Source of the DNA: Phyllobacteriaceae bacterium | Lineage (GTDB): Bacteria; Pseudomonadota; Alphaproteobacteria; Rhizobiales; Rhizobiaceae | Direction of reading: 5' to 3' | DNA: 64,000 bases | Assembly (NCBI GenBank): GCA_016711085.1 | Contig: JADJTR010000001.1 | Location: 62,001 to 126,000, forward strand | Shown: positions 9,006 to 17,047 of the stretch, in pieces | Layout of the letters: every line of letters starts with the position of its first letter | How positions within the stretch are numbered: position 1 is the first letter of the stretch | The notes under the pieces: generated by a model | The model's database searches: none | What the model was told of the DNA's origin: nothing | The model's input: the letters and a program-made list of their open reading frames with translations, nothing else | Position numbers and translations under genes: made by a program

Positions 9006-10019
9006 ATGTTCGGGATTGACGGCACGTTCATCGCGTTTGCATTGCTGGCCGGCTTGAGCGCCGGCGCGGTTTCCTATGCGCTTTTGCAGCGTCGCATCGA
9101 GGACGAATCCAACACGACCCGCCGCATGGACCAGATAAAGGCGACGGAATCCGACCGTTCCGCGGTCAAGACGGAGCGGGCGAAGGCGGTCGAAGCCAAC
9201 AAACGCCGCAAATCGGTGCAGGATACGCTCAAGGAGCTTGAGCAAAAGGAAAAGACGCGCGCCAAACAGGTGAAAAAGCCGCCTTTCAAGATCCAGATCA
9301 GGCAGGCCGGCATGACGACGCCAATCGGGCGGTTCTACATCTATTCGTCCATCGTCGCGGTCGTGCTTTCCCTCGTCAGCATCTTCCTCGGCGCGCCCGT
9401 CTGGCTCGCGCCCGGCGTGTTTTTCGTGACCCTGTTCGGCTTGCCGCGCTGGTTTGTCGGTTTTGTCCGCGCCCGCCGCGTGAAAAAATTCCTCGACGAA
9501 TTTCCCAACGCGCTCGACATCATTGTGCGCGCCGTCAAATCGGGTCTTCCGCTCAATGACGGTATTCGTTTGATCGCCAACGAATCCCTGGAGCCGGTCA
9601 AAGCCGAGTTTCGCCGGATCGTCGAATCCCAACAGGTCGGTTTGTCGATTCCCGAGGCCGCCCTGCGCATGCCCGAGACCATGCCATGCTCGGAGGCCGC
9701 CTTTTTCGGCATCGTCATCCAGATTCAACAGCAGGCCGGCGGCAATCTCTCGGAAGCGCTGGGCAACCTGTCCCGCGTGCTTCGCGATCGCAAGAAGATG
9801 AAGGCGCGCGTGGACGCCCTGTCGATGGAAGCCAAGGCGTCCGCAGCCATCATCGGCGCACTGCCGTTTCTCGTCGCCACGCTCGTTTCGCTGGCCAGCC
9901 CGACCTACATCTATCCGCTGTTTTATACGTCCACGGGCCATTTTCTGCTCGGGATTTCCGCCGTGTGGATGACAATGGGCATTCTTGTCATGCGCAAAAT
10001 GATCAATTTCGACATGTGA
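9006..10019 (+). CDS. tadB: Tad inner-membrane platform protein TadB
   Basis: 337 aa. One of two inner-membrane platform proteins on which the CpaF ATPase acts. It has an N-terminal helix, a charged cytoplasmic stretch (residues about 30-100), paired membrane segments near 115-160, the T2SF domain (about 180-300, with EFPNALDIIVRAVKSGLPL), and a C-terminal membrane pair. Nine bases separate it from tadC. Confidence 0.93.
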   Translation: MFGIDGTFIAFALLAGLSAGAVSYALLQRRIEDESNTTRRMDQIKATESDRSAVKTERAKAVEANKRRKSVQDTLKELEQKEKTRAKQVKKPPFKIQIRQAGMTTPIGRFYIYSSIVAVVLSLVSIFLGAPVWLAPGVFFVTLFGLPRWFVGFVRARRVKKFLDEFPNALDIIVRAVKSGLPLNDGIRLIANESLEPVKAEFRRIVESQQVGLSIPEAALRMPETMPCSEAAFFGIVIQIQQQAGGNLSEALGNLSRVLRDRKKMKARVDALSMEAKASAAIIGALPFLVATLVSLASPTYIYPLFYTSTGHFLLGISAVWMTMGILVMRKMINFDM

Positions 10020-10028
10020 GGCGGGACC

Positions 10029-11045
10029 ATGTTTGAAAACTTCATGGAGCAGATTGTCGATCCGATAACGATTTTGTCGGTCCTCGTCGCCGTGGCGGTT
10101 TTCGCCACCATGTTCACGCTGATGCCGTCAATGGGCGGAAGCGCGACGAAGCAACGCATGAAGTCCGTCGCCCTCGAGCGCGACGCCTTGCGGGCCCAGC
10201 AACGCGCCCGGCTGGCGATGGAATCCGACAAGCGCCGCCGCGGCCTGCGCGGAGAGGAATCGGCCGGAATCAAGAGCGTCGTCGAACGCCTCGATTTGCG
10301 CCGCGCCCTTGCCGACGAATCGACGATGGCGAAGCTGAAAATGGCGGGTTTTCGCGGCCAGAACCCGCTGAACACATTTCTTTTCTTTCGCCTCGTGCTG
10401 CCGTTCGTTTTTCTGGCGCTGGCGTCCGCCTATATCTTCCTGTTGAACGGAATGCCCGATCAACCCTTTTTCATCCGCATTTTCGTCGTCGTTCTCGGCG
10501 CTTACGCCGGCTTCTATGCACCGGTGCTCTATCTGTCGAATGCCGCTTCAAAACGCCGAAAGTCGATCGAACGCGCCTTCCCGGACGCGCTTGACCTGAT
10601 GTTGATCTGCGTCGAATCCGGCATGTCGGTGGAAGCCGCCTTCAAGCGGGTGTCGGAAGAAATCGGCGTGCAATCGGTGGAGCTTGCCGAGGAGTTCGTG
10701 CTGACCAACGCCGAATTGTCGTTTTTGCAGGAACGGCGGCAGGCTTACGAGAATTTGGCTTCCCGCACCGGCCTCGAAGCGGTGAAATCGGTTTCGCAGG
10801 CGCTCATTCAGGCCGAGCGGTACGGCACGCCGGTGGCCCAGGCGTTGCGCGTTCTCTCGGCGGACAGCCGCGAAATGCGCATGAACGCGGCCGAGAAGAA
10901 GGCCGCGGCCCTGCCGCCGAAACTGACCGTTCCGATGATCCTGTTTTTCCTGCCGGTTTTGTTCATCGTCATTCTCGGCCCGGCCGGCATCACGCTGTCC
11001 GAGCGCGACGTGTTTGGCCAGGCGGCCAATTCTTCGGGCAACTAA
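10029..11045 (+). CDS. tadC: Tad inner-membrane platform protein TadC
   Basis: 338 aa, paralogue of TadB with the same layout: N-terminal helix, charged region, membrane pair, T2SF domain (AFPDALDLMLICVESGMSVEAAF near residues 178-200) and a C-terminal membrane pair with the PVLFIVILGPAGI stretch. It is the last recognisable gene of the plus-strand pilus run. No TadD-type TPR gene follows; instead the tRNA-Thr island begins 45 bases downstream. Confidence 0.93.
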   Translation: MFENFMEQIVDPITILSVLVAVAVFATMFTLMPSMGGSATKQRMKSVALERDALRAQQRARLAMESDKRRRGLRGEESAGIKSVVERLDLRRALADESTMAKLKMAGFRGQNPLNTFLFFRLVLPFVFLALASAYIFLLNGMPDQPFFIRIFVVVLGAYAGFYAPVLYLSNAASKRRKSIERAFPDALDLMLICVESGMSVEAAFKRVSEEIGVQSVELAEEFVLTNAELSFLQERRQAYENLASRTGLEAVKSVSQALIQAERYGTPVAQALRVLSADSREMRMNAAEKKAAALPPKLTVPMILFFLPVLFIVILGPAGITLSERDVFGQAANSSGN

Positions 11046-11051
11046 TATTGG

Positions 11052-11083
11052 GTCGGCGGGGATGCCAGAATTTTTCCGCCGAC
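11052..11083 (+). terminator. Inverted repeat after tadC
   Basis: Perfect 8-bp arms (GTCGGCGG / CCGCCGAC) around a 16-base loop, six bases after the tadC stop. There is no T tract beyond the stem, so it may be an mRNA 3'-end hairpin or a weak terminator. Confidence 0.45.
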
Positions 11084-11089
11084 AGGAAA

Positions 11090-11135
11090 TGGTGCCGCTT
11101 AGGTGACTCGAACACCTGACCTCATCATTACGAAT
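11090..11135 (-). repeat. tRNA-Thr 3'-end duplicate (att site)
   Basis: Copy of the tRNA-Thr 3' part (CCA end, acceptor 3' strand, T arm, variable loop, anticodon-stem 3' side) matching 13514-13559 at 45 of 46 bases. Identity stops inside the anticodon loop at 11136, so it cannot be a working tRNA. It marks the distal edge of the island. Confidence 0.85.
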
Positions 11136-11568
11136 TGTTTTTCGTAACAATATCAAAGATTTAGACACCCTACGAAATCGTTGGACCCTACTGGACAAGC
11201 CATTGGCCGGAATCCACTTTCAGGAGTTGAGAGGTAGCACAGGGTATCACGTGGTTGCCACCCCTTTGATCCCGCGACACTACTAGAAGCCTACAGTTCG
11301 CGGTTGGCCCTACTAATCGGCATCGCACCCAGCCGGACCTCCCCCCATCAACGGCACTCACAGTTTGGGCCGGGGGCGGGAGTCCATGGGCGCCGGGATG
11401 TCCCGGTTTCTGGAGATTCTTGATTTCAACCTGTAAGCACCTCTTACAAGTTGCCTCTCCGAGTTCTGTCTTGAGGCCAGTTGTTGCAGGCTGTGCAATA
11501 ACTGCTTTGGCGTCCTATCCGTCCACCAGCAGCAATTTTAGCCCACCACACCCATCTCGCACCCAATG
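11136..11568. other. Non-coding stretch inside the island
   Basis: No convincing gene on either strand. It contains a short perfect palindrome CCGGGATGTCCCGG (about 11394-11407) and an inverted repeat TGTAAG / CTTACA (about 11434-11449). It lies where an integrase gene would often sit but shows no integrase motif. It could hold decayed sequence or a small RNA; nothing visible favours one. Confidence 0.4.
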
Positions 11569-11826
11569 TCAGTTTATCGTGTACTCGCGCCACGGGATGC
11601 GATGGATCGAAACCGATGACATGAACTTCGCGATATCGGGACGACCGTAGTAGGTGGGACGGCCACGGCTATCCTGTGCCATCAGGACAACCGGAACTCC
11701 AAAGGTCGGCGCAAAGCCGCCAATAGCATTCGCGGCCTCCGACCTATTTTGAACCACATGGGGCTTAACCACCACAACTGCGAAGGTCTGGCCCTGCTCG
11801 CGAATGACTGCACCTCGTACGCGCAT
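11569..11826 (-). CDS. Conserved small protein paired with SinR-like gene
   Basis: 85 aa from ATG 11826, with AAGGAG 6 bases ahead on the minus strand; a longer in-frame start is rejected because it overlaps the upstream gene. The protein is compact, with a predicted beta-strand (FAVVVVKPHVV), a mixed middle (GVPVVLMAQDSRGRPTYYG) and a C-terminus ending REYTIN. I recognise no named domain, though small proteins of this kind tend to accompany SinR-family genes. It follows that gene by 11 bases and is surely co-transcribed. Function unknown. Confidence 0.75.
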   Translation of the reverse strand: MRVRGAVIREQGQTFAVVVVKPHVVQNRSEAANAIGGFAPTFGVPVVLMAQDSRGRPTYYGRPDIAKFMSSVSIHRIPWREYTIN

Positions 11827-11837
11827 TTCGTTTCTCC

Positions 11838-12116
11838 TTATGCTGCCATCTGTAGGCTGCGATGGTTGATCCAGTCCCACGCCTCTTTTGGCAACCAGCC
11901 TTGGTAGTCGCGGGTAACGCCAATCACGAGAAAGAAGTCGTTTGCGTCGACATGGGGTTCCAGCTTGTTCCAGATGCCCTGCGCGCTGAGTGCAGTATCG
12001 ACAAGCCAAGTCGAACCCAAAAAGTGCCACCAGTCACCACAGCTCTTTATGGCCTCGTGGAGCGCGTCGTAATTTTGACCCGGACGCTTCAAGTCGTAGT
12101 TAATCGCGTAAATCAC
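11838..12116 (-). CDS. SinR-family, Cas2-like small protein
   Basis: 92 aa from GTG 12116, preceded by AAGGAG at good spacing; this start removes ten non-conserved residues of the longer frame. It matches the SinR family, small proteins with a Cas2-like ferredoxin fold. Strand 1 is IYAINYDL, a helix pair runs from YDALHEAIKSCGDWW, strands follow at STWLVDT and DFFLVIGV, and the end has GWLPKEAWDWI. Cas2 proteins are metal-dependent nucleases or structural parts of the spacer integrase; SinR-type relatives lie outside CRISPR loci and have no settled role. No CRISPR array or cas1 is present. First gene of a two-gene unit. Confidence 0.8.
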   Translation of the reverse strand: MIYAINYDLKRPGQNYDALHEAIKSCGDWWHFLGSTWLVDTALSAQGIWNKLEPHVDANDFFLVIGVTRDYQGWLPKEAWDWINHRSLQMAA

Positions 12117-12188
12117 GGTGGGTCTCCTTGAGCCACTAGTGCGCAAAAATGGCAGGCCGGGTTACTCCGGCCCGCCATGATGTTTGCC

Positions 12189-12320
12189 CTACCTCTTGTT
12201 AGGACGCTGCGTGAGAGCCGACGCTGCCGCAGTCTTGGCAGCCTTGCTCGAATTCGGGTTGCGGAGCACTTTTGATGCTGCCGACGCCGCCTTTGCACTC
12301 GTAACTTCTTTGTTCGCCAT
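12189..12320 (-). CDS. 43-aa basic alanine/serine/lysine-rich protein
   Basis: Short gene from ATG 12320 to TAG. Its ribosome site AAGGAGGTGA is a near-perfect match to the 16S tail, about 6 bases ahead, which argues strongly that it is translated. The peptide is basic and built from small residues, with a repeated pattern (AASAASKVLR, then SSKAAKTAAASAL) and a TQRPNKR end. No signal peptide or membrane segment. Similar tiny proteins are widespread and usually left hypothetical. It sits 72 bases upstream of the SinR-like gene on the same strand and may share its transcript, or be a DNA- or RNA-binding partner. Function unknown. Confidence 0.7.
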   Translation of the reverse strand: MANKEVTSAKAASAASKVLRNPNSSKAAKTAAASALTQRPNKR

Positions 12321-12395
12321 ATGATTCACCTCCTTTCTGTTCACCACTGTCCGACCACCAAATGGTCGCAGTCGGTCGTTTGGCCTTGACCCACC

Positions 12396-12502
12396 GAATC
12401 AGGAGTGATTCACTAAGTGTGCCGCTGACTGGTACGAAAGCTAGCGATTTGGAACGCGGCTGTCCAGTCTGTGGCACACAAATTCTATTCACCGGCACAC
12501 AA
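12396..12502. promoter_or_regulatory. Divergent control region of the island
   Basis: Between the 43-aa gene (minus) and the XRE gene (plus). It contains an inverted repeat GAATCA-GGAG-TGATTC (12396-12411) and a direct repeat GGCACACAA at 12473-12481 and 12494-12502, spaced 21 bases or two helical turns. Both are plausible binding sites for the XRE protein encoded next to them. Confidence 0.4.
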
Positions 12503-12512
12503 GGGGAGAGGT

Positions 12513-12830
12513 ATGAAAATTGAGGACCTTGCAGGTCTCGTCCAAAAGAAAAAGGGAAGCATGGGTGTCCGAGCAACAGCCGCCGAAATTGGAATAAGCC
12601 CTACGACGCTTTCCAGAATCGAGAGAGGTCACATCCCGGATATGGGCACCTTGGAGAAGGTGTGCTCATGGCTCGAAGAAGACATGGCCAAATTCACGGG
12701 AATTGGTGGTTTGCAGATCGCCTTCAAAAAGAATCAGGCAATATCTCCCGACACGGCAAAATCACTGGCGTCGTTGATCGAGCTAGCGAGCAAGCAATTT
12801 GCTGAGAAGATCGAAGTGGAAGGGCACTAG
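12513..12830 (+). CDS. XRE-family transcriptional regulator
   Basis: 105 aa from ATG 12513 with AAGGGGAG just ahead; an in-frame ATG at 12471 is rejected because it lacks a site and adds non-family residues. The helix-turn-helix spans about residues 15-60 (TAAEIGISPTTLSRIERG is the recognition part). The C-terminal 40 residues are helical. It is immediately followed by an ImmA/IrrE peptidase gene. In ICEBs1 and similar elements such a pair forms a repressor and the protease that inactivates it, so this gene probably represses island genes. Confidence 0.85.
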   Translation: MKIEDLAGLVQKKKGSMGVRATAAEIGISPTTLSRIERGHIPDMGTLEKVCSWLEEDMAKFTGIGGLQIAFKKNQAISPDTAKSLASLIELASKQFAEKIEVEGH

Positions 12831-13409
12831 TTGCTGCGTCGGGGGTTCAAATCTCAATGTGAGCGTCGATCGGTGGAGATTCGAAAGTCTCTCGGCCTCG
12901 CTCATGACGCGCCGCTACATGGTGTCGATCTTGCGGAGCAATTCGGCGCTACTGTCTGGAATGAGCGCGACGTTGCCGGGCTGTCCGCGCTCGATTTAAG
13001 GCAGCTTACTGTCGTTGACGGACAAAGCTGGTCTGCGTTCACTCTGCGTATTGGTAGCCGTCACTTGGTTCTCTTCAACTCGTCGCAGAGCGCGCCCCGA
13101 GTAAACAGCGTCATCATGCATGAGCTAGCCCACATAGCTCTCGGCCATGAACTCCATTCTGCCAGCCTTTCGGAAGACGGTCATTTGATCCCGTCGAATT
13201 ACAGCCAGGATCAGGAAGACGAAGCGGATTGGCTGGGTGGCGCGCTGCTGTTGCCTCGCCCCGCCCTGCTACGCATCCGGCGAGACGGACTGACGGATGC
13301 CGTCGCGATGAACAAGTTCTTGGCCAGCGACGAAATGCTAAAGTGGCGCTTTCGGATGACTGGCGTCGACTACCAGCTTGGATACGGGCGCAAGAAAGCA
13401 GCCGTATAG
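12831..13409 (+). CDS. ImmA/IrrE-family metallopeptidase
   Basis: 192 aa from TTG 12831, which directly follows the stop of the XRE gene and has GGAAGGG ahead; a GTG at residue 15 is the alternative start. The zinc motif HELAHIALGHE lies near residues 99-109, and downstream EDEADWLGGALLLP carries the third metal-ligand glutamate typical of the family (DUF955). Relatives cleave a partner repressor to switch on mobile-element or stress genes. The tandem with the XRE gene supports that role. The last gene of the island before tRNA-Thr. Confidence 0.85.
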   Translation: MLRRGFKSQCERRSVEIRKSLGLAHDAPLHGVDLAEQFGATVWNERDVAGLSALDLRQLTVVDGQSWSAFTLRIGSRHLVLFNSSQSAPRVNSVIMHELAHIALGHELHSASLSEDGHLIPSNYSQDQEDEADWLGGALLLPRPALLRIRRDGLTDAVAMNKFLASDEMLKWRFRMTGVDYQLGYGRKKAAV

Positions 13410-13513
13410 CGACTACAGCCTCAGTGCTTTACGCACCGTCAGAGCCACCCTGAATCATCAAGGTAGTCTTCAACTGTTGGGCTCTTTTGTCGAACAGTAT
13501 TTATGGGAAAGCT

Positions 13514-13589
13514 TGGTGCCGCTTAGGTGACTCGAACACCTGACCCCATCATTACGAATGATGTGCTCTACCGACTGAGCTAAAGCGGC
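13514..13589 (-). tRNA. tRNA-Thr (anticodon CGT)
   Basis: 76 nt including an encoded CCA. Acceptor stem GCCGCTT / AAGCGGC, D arm with GCTCAGTCGGTAGAGC, anticodon stem CATCA / TGATG around loop TTCGTAA (anticodon CGT, reads ACG), T arm with GTTCGAGTC. All stems pair. Its 3' 46 bases are duplicated at 11090-11135, so it is the integration site of the island. Confidence 0.97.
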
Positions 13590-13650
13590 CCGAGGCGAAA
13601 TGCGCCGGAACGGGACGGGTGATACCGTCCCGCAATTCGTTTTTCAAGCG

Positions 13651-15045
13651 CTATCGGTCTTGCGCTCCGTTGAGCCGGCCGGACGGCTGCTTCGCTTCCC
13701 CGTTACTCCGGTCGACGGCGATCAAATGGGTGGCAAGCGCCCGCAATTGCGCCGGTTTGACCGGTTTGTGGAGAACCTGGACGTCCAGCGCGGCGGCGAG
13801 CAGGGCGGTGGGTTCGCCGGGATCGGCGGTCGCCAGGATCGCCGGTATCTGGCGTCCGGTGATTTCCTGCAATCGGATCAGTGCGTTGGTGCCGAGTTCG
13901 CCATGGTCGAGATGTTGATCGGCAATGATCAGATCCGGCGCCCAATTCTCTGTCCTGATCACCGATTCGGCAGCGTCGATCGTTGAGGCGACCCGCATTG
14001 CGCAGCCCCATAGCGTCATCAACGCCGCCATGGCGTCGACTACCGCCGGATCGTTTTCAATCAGCAGCACGCGTGCGCCGGCAAGGCCTTGCGACTCGCC
14101 GGCCGGAGCGCCGCCTCCCGCCGGTTCGGCGGCGGCGGCCAGGCAATCGACCCAGAGCCGGAACCGGGAACCACGCCCGACCGCCGACGTGAGCTCCAAT
14201 CCGTGGCCCAGCGAATCCACCAGGCGGCGCACGATCGACAAACCCAATCCAAGCCCCGCCGTTTCCCCGGCGCTCGCCGCCGGCGCCGACACACGATGAA
14301 ACTCATCGAAGATGCGGCCCTGCTCTTCCACCGGGATGCCGCAACCGGTGTCCGTGACGTCAATGGCAATCCGGCCGTTCCGTTCGCGCACGGCGATCAG
14401 GACACCGCCACGTGATGTGTAGCGAACGGCATTGGCGACGAGGTTGAGCAGAATACGCCGCACCATCGTGCGATCCGACCATGTCCGGACCGGTTCGATT
14501 CGCGCCCGCAGCCGCAATCCTTTGGCCTCCGCGACGGGGCGGAGATCGGCCAGAAGCGATTCGACGATGGGCGCCAGCGCCACCGGACCGAATACCGGCG
14601 CCATCGCGCCCGCGTCGAGGCGGGAAATGTCGAGCAGGGAGCGCAGCAATTCGTTCATCGTATCGAGCGAGCGCTCGACCTGGGCGACGAGGAGCCGACC
14701 CTTGTCGGAAGCCTGCAGCTCCGAAAGCGCCGAAAGCGTCAATAGCGCTGCATGCAGCGGCTGCAGGAGATCGTGGCTGGCGGCGGCAAGGAATCGCGTT
14801 TTCAGCGAATTCGCGTTCTCGGAAATTTCCTTTTGTGCGGCCAGTTCGAAGTTGGAACGCTCGAGGGTTCGCAGCGTTGCCGAGAGTTCGTCGGTGCGGC
14901 GGCGGACCTGGCCCTCGAGATAGATCGCCGTCTGGAACAGGGAAAACGCATTCTGGCTCTGGTCCATCGCCCGTTCGACGCGATTGACGAGCGCGTTGTT
15001 GATCCGCTTCAGCCGGTCGATGTCGGTGATGGCGTCGAGGCTCAT
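13651..15045 (-). CDS. Hybrid histidine kinase/response regulator (NahK-like)
   Basis: 464 aa, cytoplasmic, no membrane segment. A coiled-coil region (residues 10-85) leads to the phospho-acceptor box SHDLLQPLHA with His91. The ATPase domain has N boxes (LLNLVANAVRY near 200), G1 DTGCGIP and G2 GLGLGLSIV. A receiver domain at 325-440 has phospho-acceptor Asp376 (LIIADQHL) and Lys427 (LHKPVK). This layout and the HDLLQPL box match NahK/ErcS-type kinases. The FIST gene 7 bases upstream is probably its sensor partner. Phosphate likely passes to a histidine phosphotransfer protein not encoded here. Confidence 0.9.
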   Translation of the reverse strand: MSLDAITDIDRLKRINNALVNRVERAMDQSQNAFSLFQTAIYLEGQVRRRTDELSATLRTLERSNFELAAQKEISENANSLKTRFLAAASHDLLQPLHAALLTLSALSELQASDKGRLLVAQVERSLDTMNELLRSLLDISRLDAGAMAPVFGPVALAPIVESLLADLRPVAEAKGLRLRARIEPVRTWSDRTMVRRILLNLVANAVRYTSRGGVLIAVRERNGRIAIDVTDTGCGIPVEEQGRIFDEFHRVSAPAASAGETAGLGLGLSIVRRLVDSLGHGLELTSAVGRGSRFRLWVDCLAAAAEPAGGGAPAGESQGLAGARVLLIENDPAVVDAMAALMTLWGCAMRVASTIDAAESVIRTENWAPDLIIADQHLDHGELGTNALIRLQEITGRQIPAILATADPGEPTALLAAALDVQVLHKPVKPAQLRALATHLIAVDRSNGEAKQPSGRLNGAQDR

Positions 15046-15052
15046 GGCGCGC

Positions 15053-16217
15053 TCACGGCGTGGGCGCGGCGAAGGCGATGCCGGTGAACGTCTGGTTCAG
15101 GTGCATGGAAATGTATTGTTCGCCATAGGTGTTGAACCCGATGACGTGGTTGTCCCTGTAGATTTGCGACAGGGTTTGAGTCACCTGGCGGTTTCGGGCG
15201 TCCACCTGCCGCAGCACGCAATCGAAACCGAGCACGACATCGATCGTGCCGATCCGCTTGCGAACCTCGTCGAAGGCGTCCCGCGTGGTTCGCGCCATTC
15301 CCGTCGGCTCGGCGACTGTCATGACGATGCCGTCGTCGATAGCGCAGTAGAACGACAGCGATCCGTCGTCATTCACCTTCTGCACCGAGCGGCAATAGAA
15401 CTCTCCGCCGACGCGAACGACGAGCGGGTGCGACGCAAAACTCAGGGAGGAAAGCGAGGCGGGGTCCATGCCGATCGTGCGGGCGTATTCTTCCGCCGCC
15501 GGCGCGGCGTTGAACTCGAGCACCACCCGGCGGGCCGGATCGGAACGGGTGACGACAAGTTTATCGTCCGTCGGAACGAAATTGTCGGTCTTGAAAATGT
15601 GAAACGCGGCGTCGGTTCCAACGAGCACAAGGATCGCGCAGTCGTGTCCCGCTTCGCCATCAAGGATCAGGCTGGTCTCGCGGAAATTCATGTCGTCGCC
15701 GGCTGAACCGCCGATCATCGGAATGTCGTCGAGAGCCCAATGCAGGGCCGCCGTCACCGATTCTTCCGCAAAAGACATGCCGTCGATCAGGCATAGCGCG
15801 AAGGCGCCTTTGCGCTCGTCCTGGCGCGACCGCGAGAGGAAGCGACCCTTGGCTTCCGAAACCTGGGCGACAAGTCCTTCCATCCCCGCCGACGTGATCG
15901 ACCCAATCCGCTGGGCAACGATGCTGAATCGGTCGGCGGGAAACAGCACGGCGACGAGTTGGCCTTCCGACAGGCCTCGATGGGTAATCTCCCCCGCCGT
16001 CGAGCAGGCGGCATAGCGAAGAGCAGGGGCAGGTGCGGCGCATGCCGTCTTTGCGGCCCGCGTCAAACCGCGACTTGGAGAAATAGATCATGGCGAACGC
16101 CAGGGCGCTTTCGCGGCCAGCCGATGCGATGCCATCGAAAAAACCGCTTTCATCGCTGTCGCCCGAGCATATCGAAACAATGCCGCAAGCATGACGAACG
16201 CAATCAATGGCAACCAA
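15053..16217 (-). pseudogene. FIST-domain sensor (NosP-like), frameshifted
   Basis: FIST-N plus FIST-C sensor. The intact frame from 16066 runs 337 aa to 15053 and begins just before CSTAGEI, which normally lies about 50 residues inside the family. The missing front is in another frame, starting at TTG 16217 with a GGAG site and including SALAFAMIYFSKSRFD, a typical FIST-N strand. One extra base within about 16010-16065 explains the break. FIST proteins next to NahK-like kinases include NosP, a haem nitric-oxide sensor that controls the kinase; the same role is inferred. If the shift is real, the sensor would start inside the domain and probably not work. Confidence 0.8.
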
Positions 16218-16444
16218 TCCGCACTCCCCCCGAATGAACGGAAAGGCCGGCCGCGGCCCTTTGGGGCGAGAATTCCATGCGAGTCGACTCTTGGCAAGCG
16301 ACCGATTCCGGACGTAGTCTCTTTGCCGACCGAAAGTACAATATACGGGTATGCAAGCCCGCCTCATCTTTCGGGCCGATTGGGAGGAGGATGCGCGCGC
16401 CGAAACCGGCCGCGTATCGCAGAAGTCGCTCAAGGGAGGCGCCA

Positions 16445-16951
16445 ATGGCGAAAGTGTCGATGACCGTGAACGGCCGGGCCGTGTCCGGTGATGTTGAGGA
16501 TCGGACCCTGTTGGTCCATTTTCTGCGCGAGCAGCTCGGATTGACCGGCACCCATGTCGGCTGCGACACGTCGCAATGCGGCGCCTGTGTGGTCCATGTC
16601 GACGGCAAGGCGGCAAAGAGCTGCACGATTCTGGCGGCCCAGGCCGCGGGGTCGACGGTGGTGACCATCGAAGGTCTCGCCAATGGCGCGGAGCTCCATC
16701 CGGTTCAGGCCGCGTTCAAGGAGCACCATGGCCTGCAGTGCGGTTTTTGCACACCGGGCATGATCATGGCCTCGGTTGACCTGATCAATCGGGTCGGCCC
16801 CGGCAAGCTCGACGAGAAGGCCGTGCGTGAAGGCCTCGACGGCAATATCTGCCGCTGCACCGGCTATCACAACATCGTCCAGGCCGTGCTTTCCGCGTCC
16901 AACGCCATGGCGAAGGGCGGCAAGGGAAAAGCGAAAGCCAAGGCGGCGTAA
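16445..16951 (+). CDS. coxS: Molybdenum hydroxylase iron-sulphur subunit (CoxS-like)
   Basis: 168 aa from ATG 16445 with AGGGAGGC ahead; a longer frame from 16277 is rejected. Small subunit of a xanthine oxidase/CO dehydrogenase-type enzyme carrying two 2Fe-2S clusters. A plant-type ferredoxin domain has cysteines in GCDTSQCGAC and KSC (residues about 40-62). A second helical cluster domain has CGFCTPG and CRCTGY (about 100-140). The C-terminus has a lysine-rich tail. First gene of coxS-coxL-coxM. Confidence 0.92.
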   Translation: MAKVSMTVNGRAVSGDVEDRTLLVHFLREQLGLTGTHVGCDTSQCGACVVHVDGKAAKSCTILAAQAAGSTVVTIEGLANGAELHPVQAAFKEHHGLQCGFCTPGMIMASVDLINRVGPGKLDEKAVREGLDGNICRCTGYHNIVQAVLSASNAMAKGGKGKAKAKAA

Positions 16952-17047
16952 CTGGTCCCCTATCGCGGCCGCTGGTTCGCCAAGCGAATTCACGGGCGCG
17001 AAAAGAATTCCGAACAACGACCGACCGAATTTCAGGGAGGAAATCCG

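Larger units (their letters stand above)
11090..13559. mobile_element. 2.4-kb island at tRNA-Thr, no visible integrase
   Basis: A 46-base stretch of the 3' end of tRNA-Thr (13514-13559) recurs in the same orientation at 11090-11135 with one mismatch (11122 T against 13546 C). This is the footprint left when a tyrosine-recombinase element enters a tRNA gene and regenerates its 3' end. The interval holds five small genes and about 430 bases without one, and is visibly richer in A and T than both flanks. No integrase is found on either strand, so the element is either a deletion remnant or one moved in trans. Ancestrally, tRNA-Thr would have sat directly against the tadC end. Confidence 0.75.

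Noticed and set aside
11090..11135. Second tRNA-Thr gene
   Set aside because: Only the 3' part is present; the 5' half, D arm and anticodon stem are missing.
11838..12116. CRISPR-associated Cas2 with a nearby array
   Set aside because: No repeat-spacer array and no cas1; the protein fits the stand-alone SinR family better.
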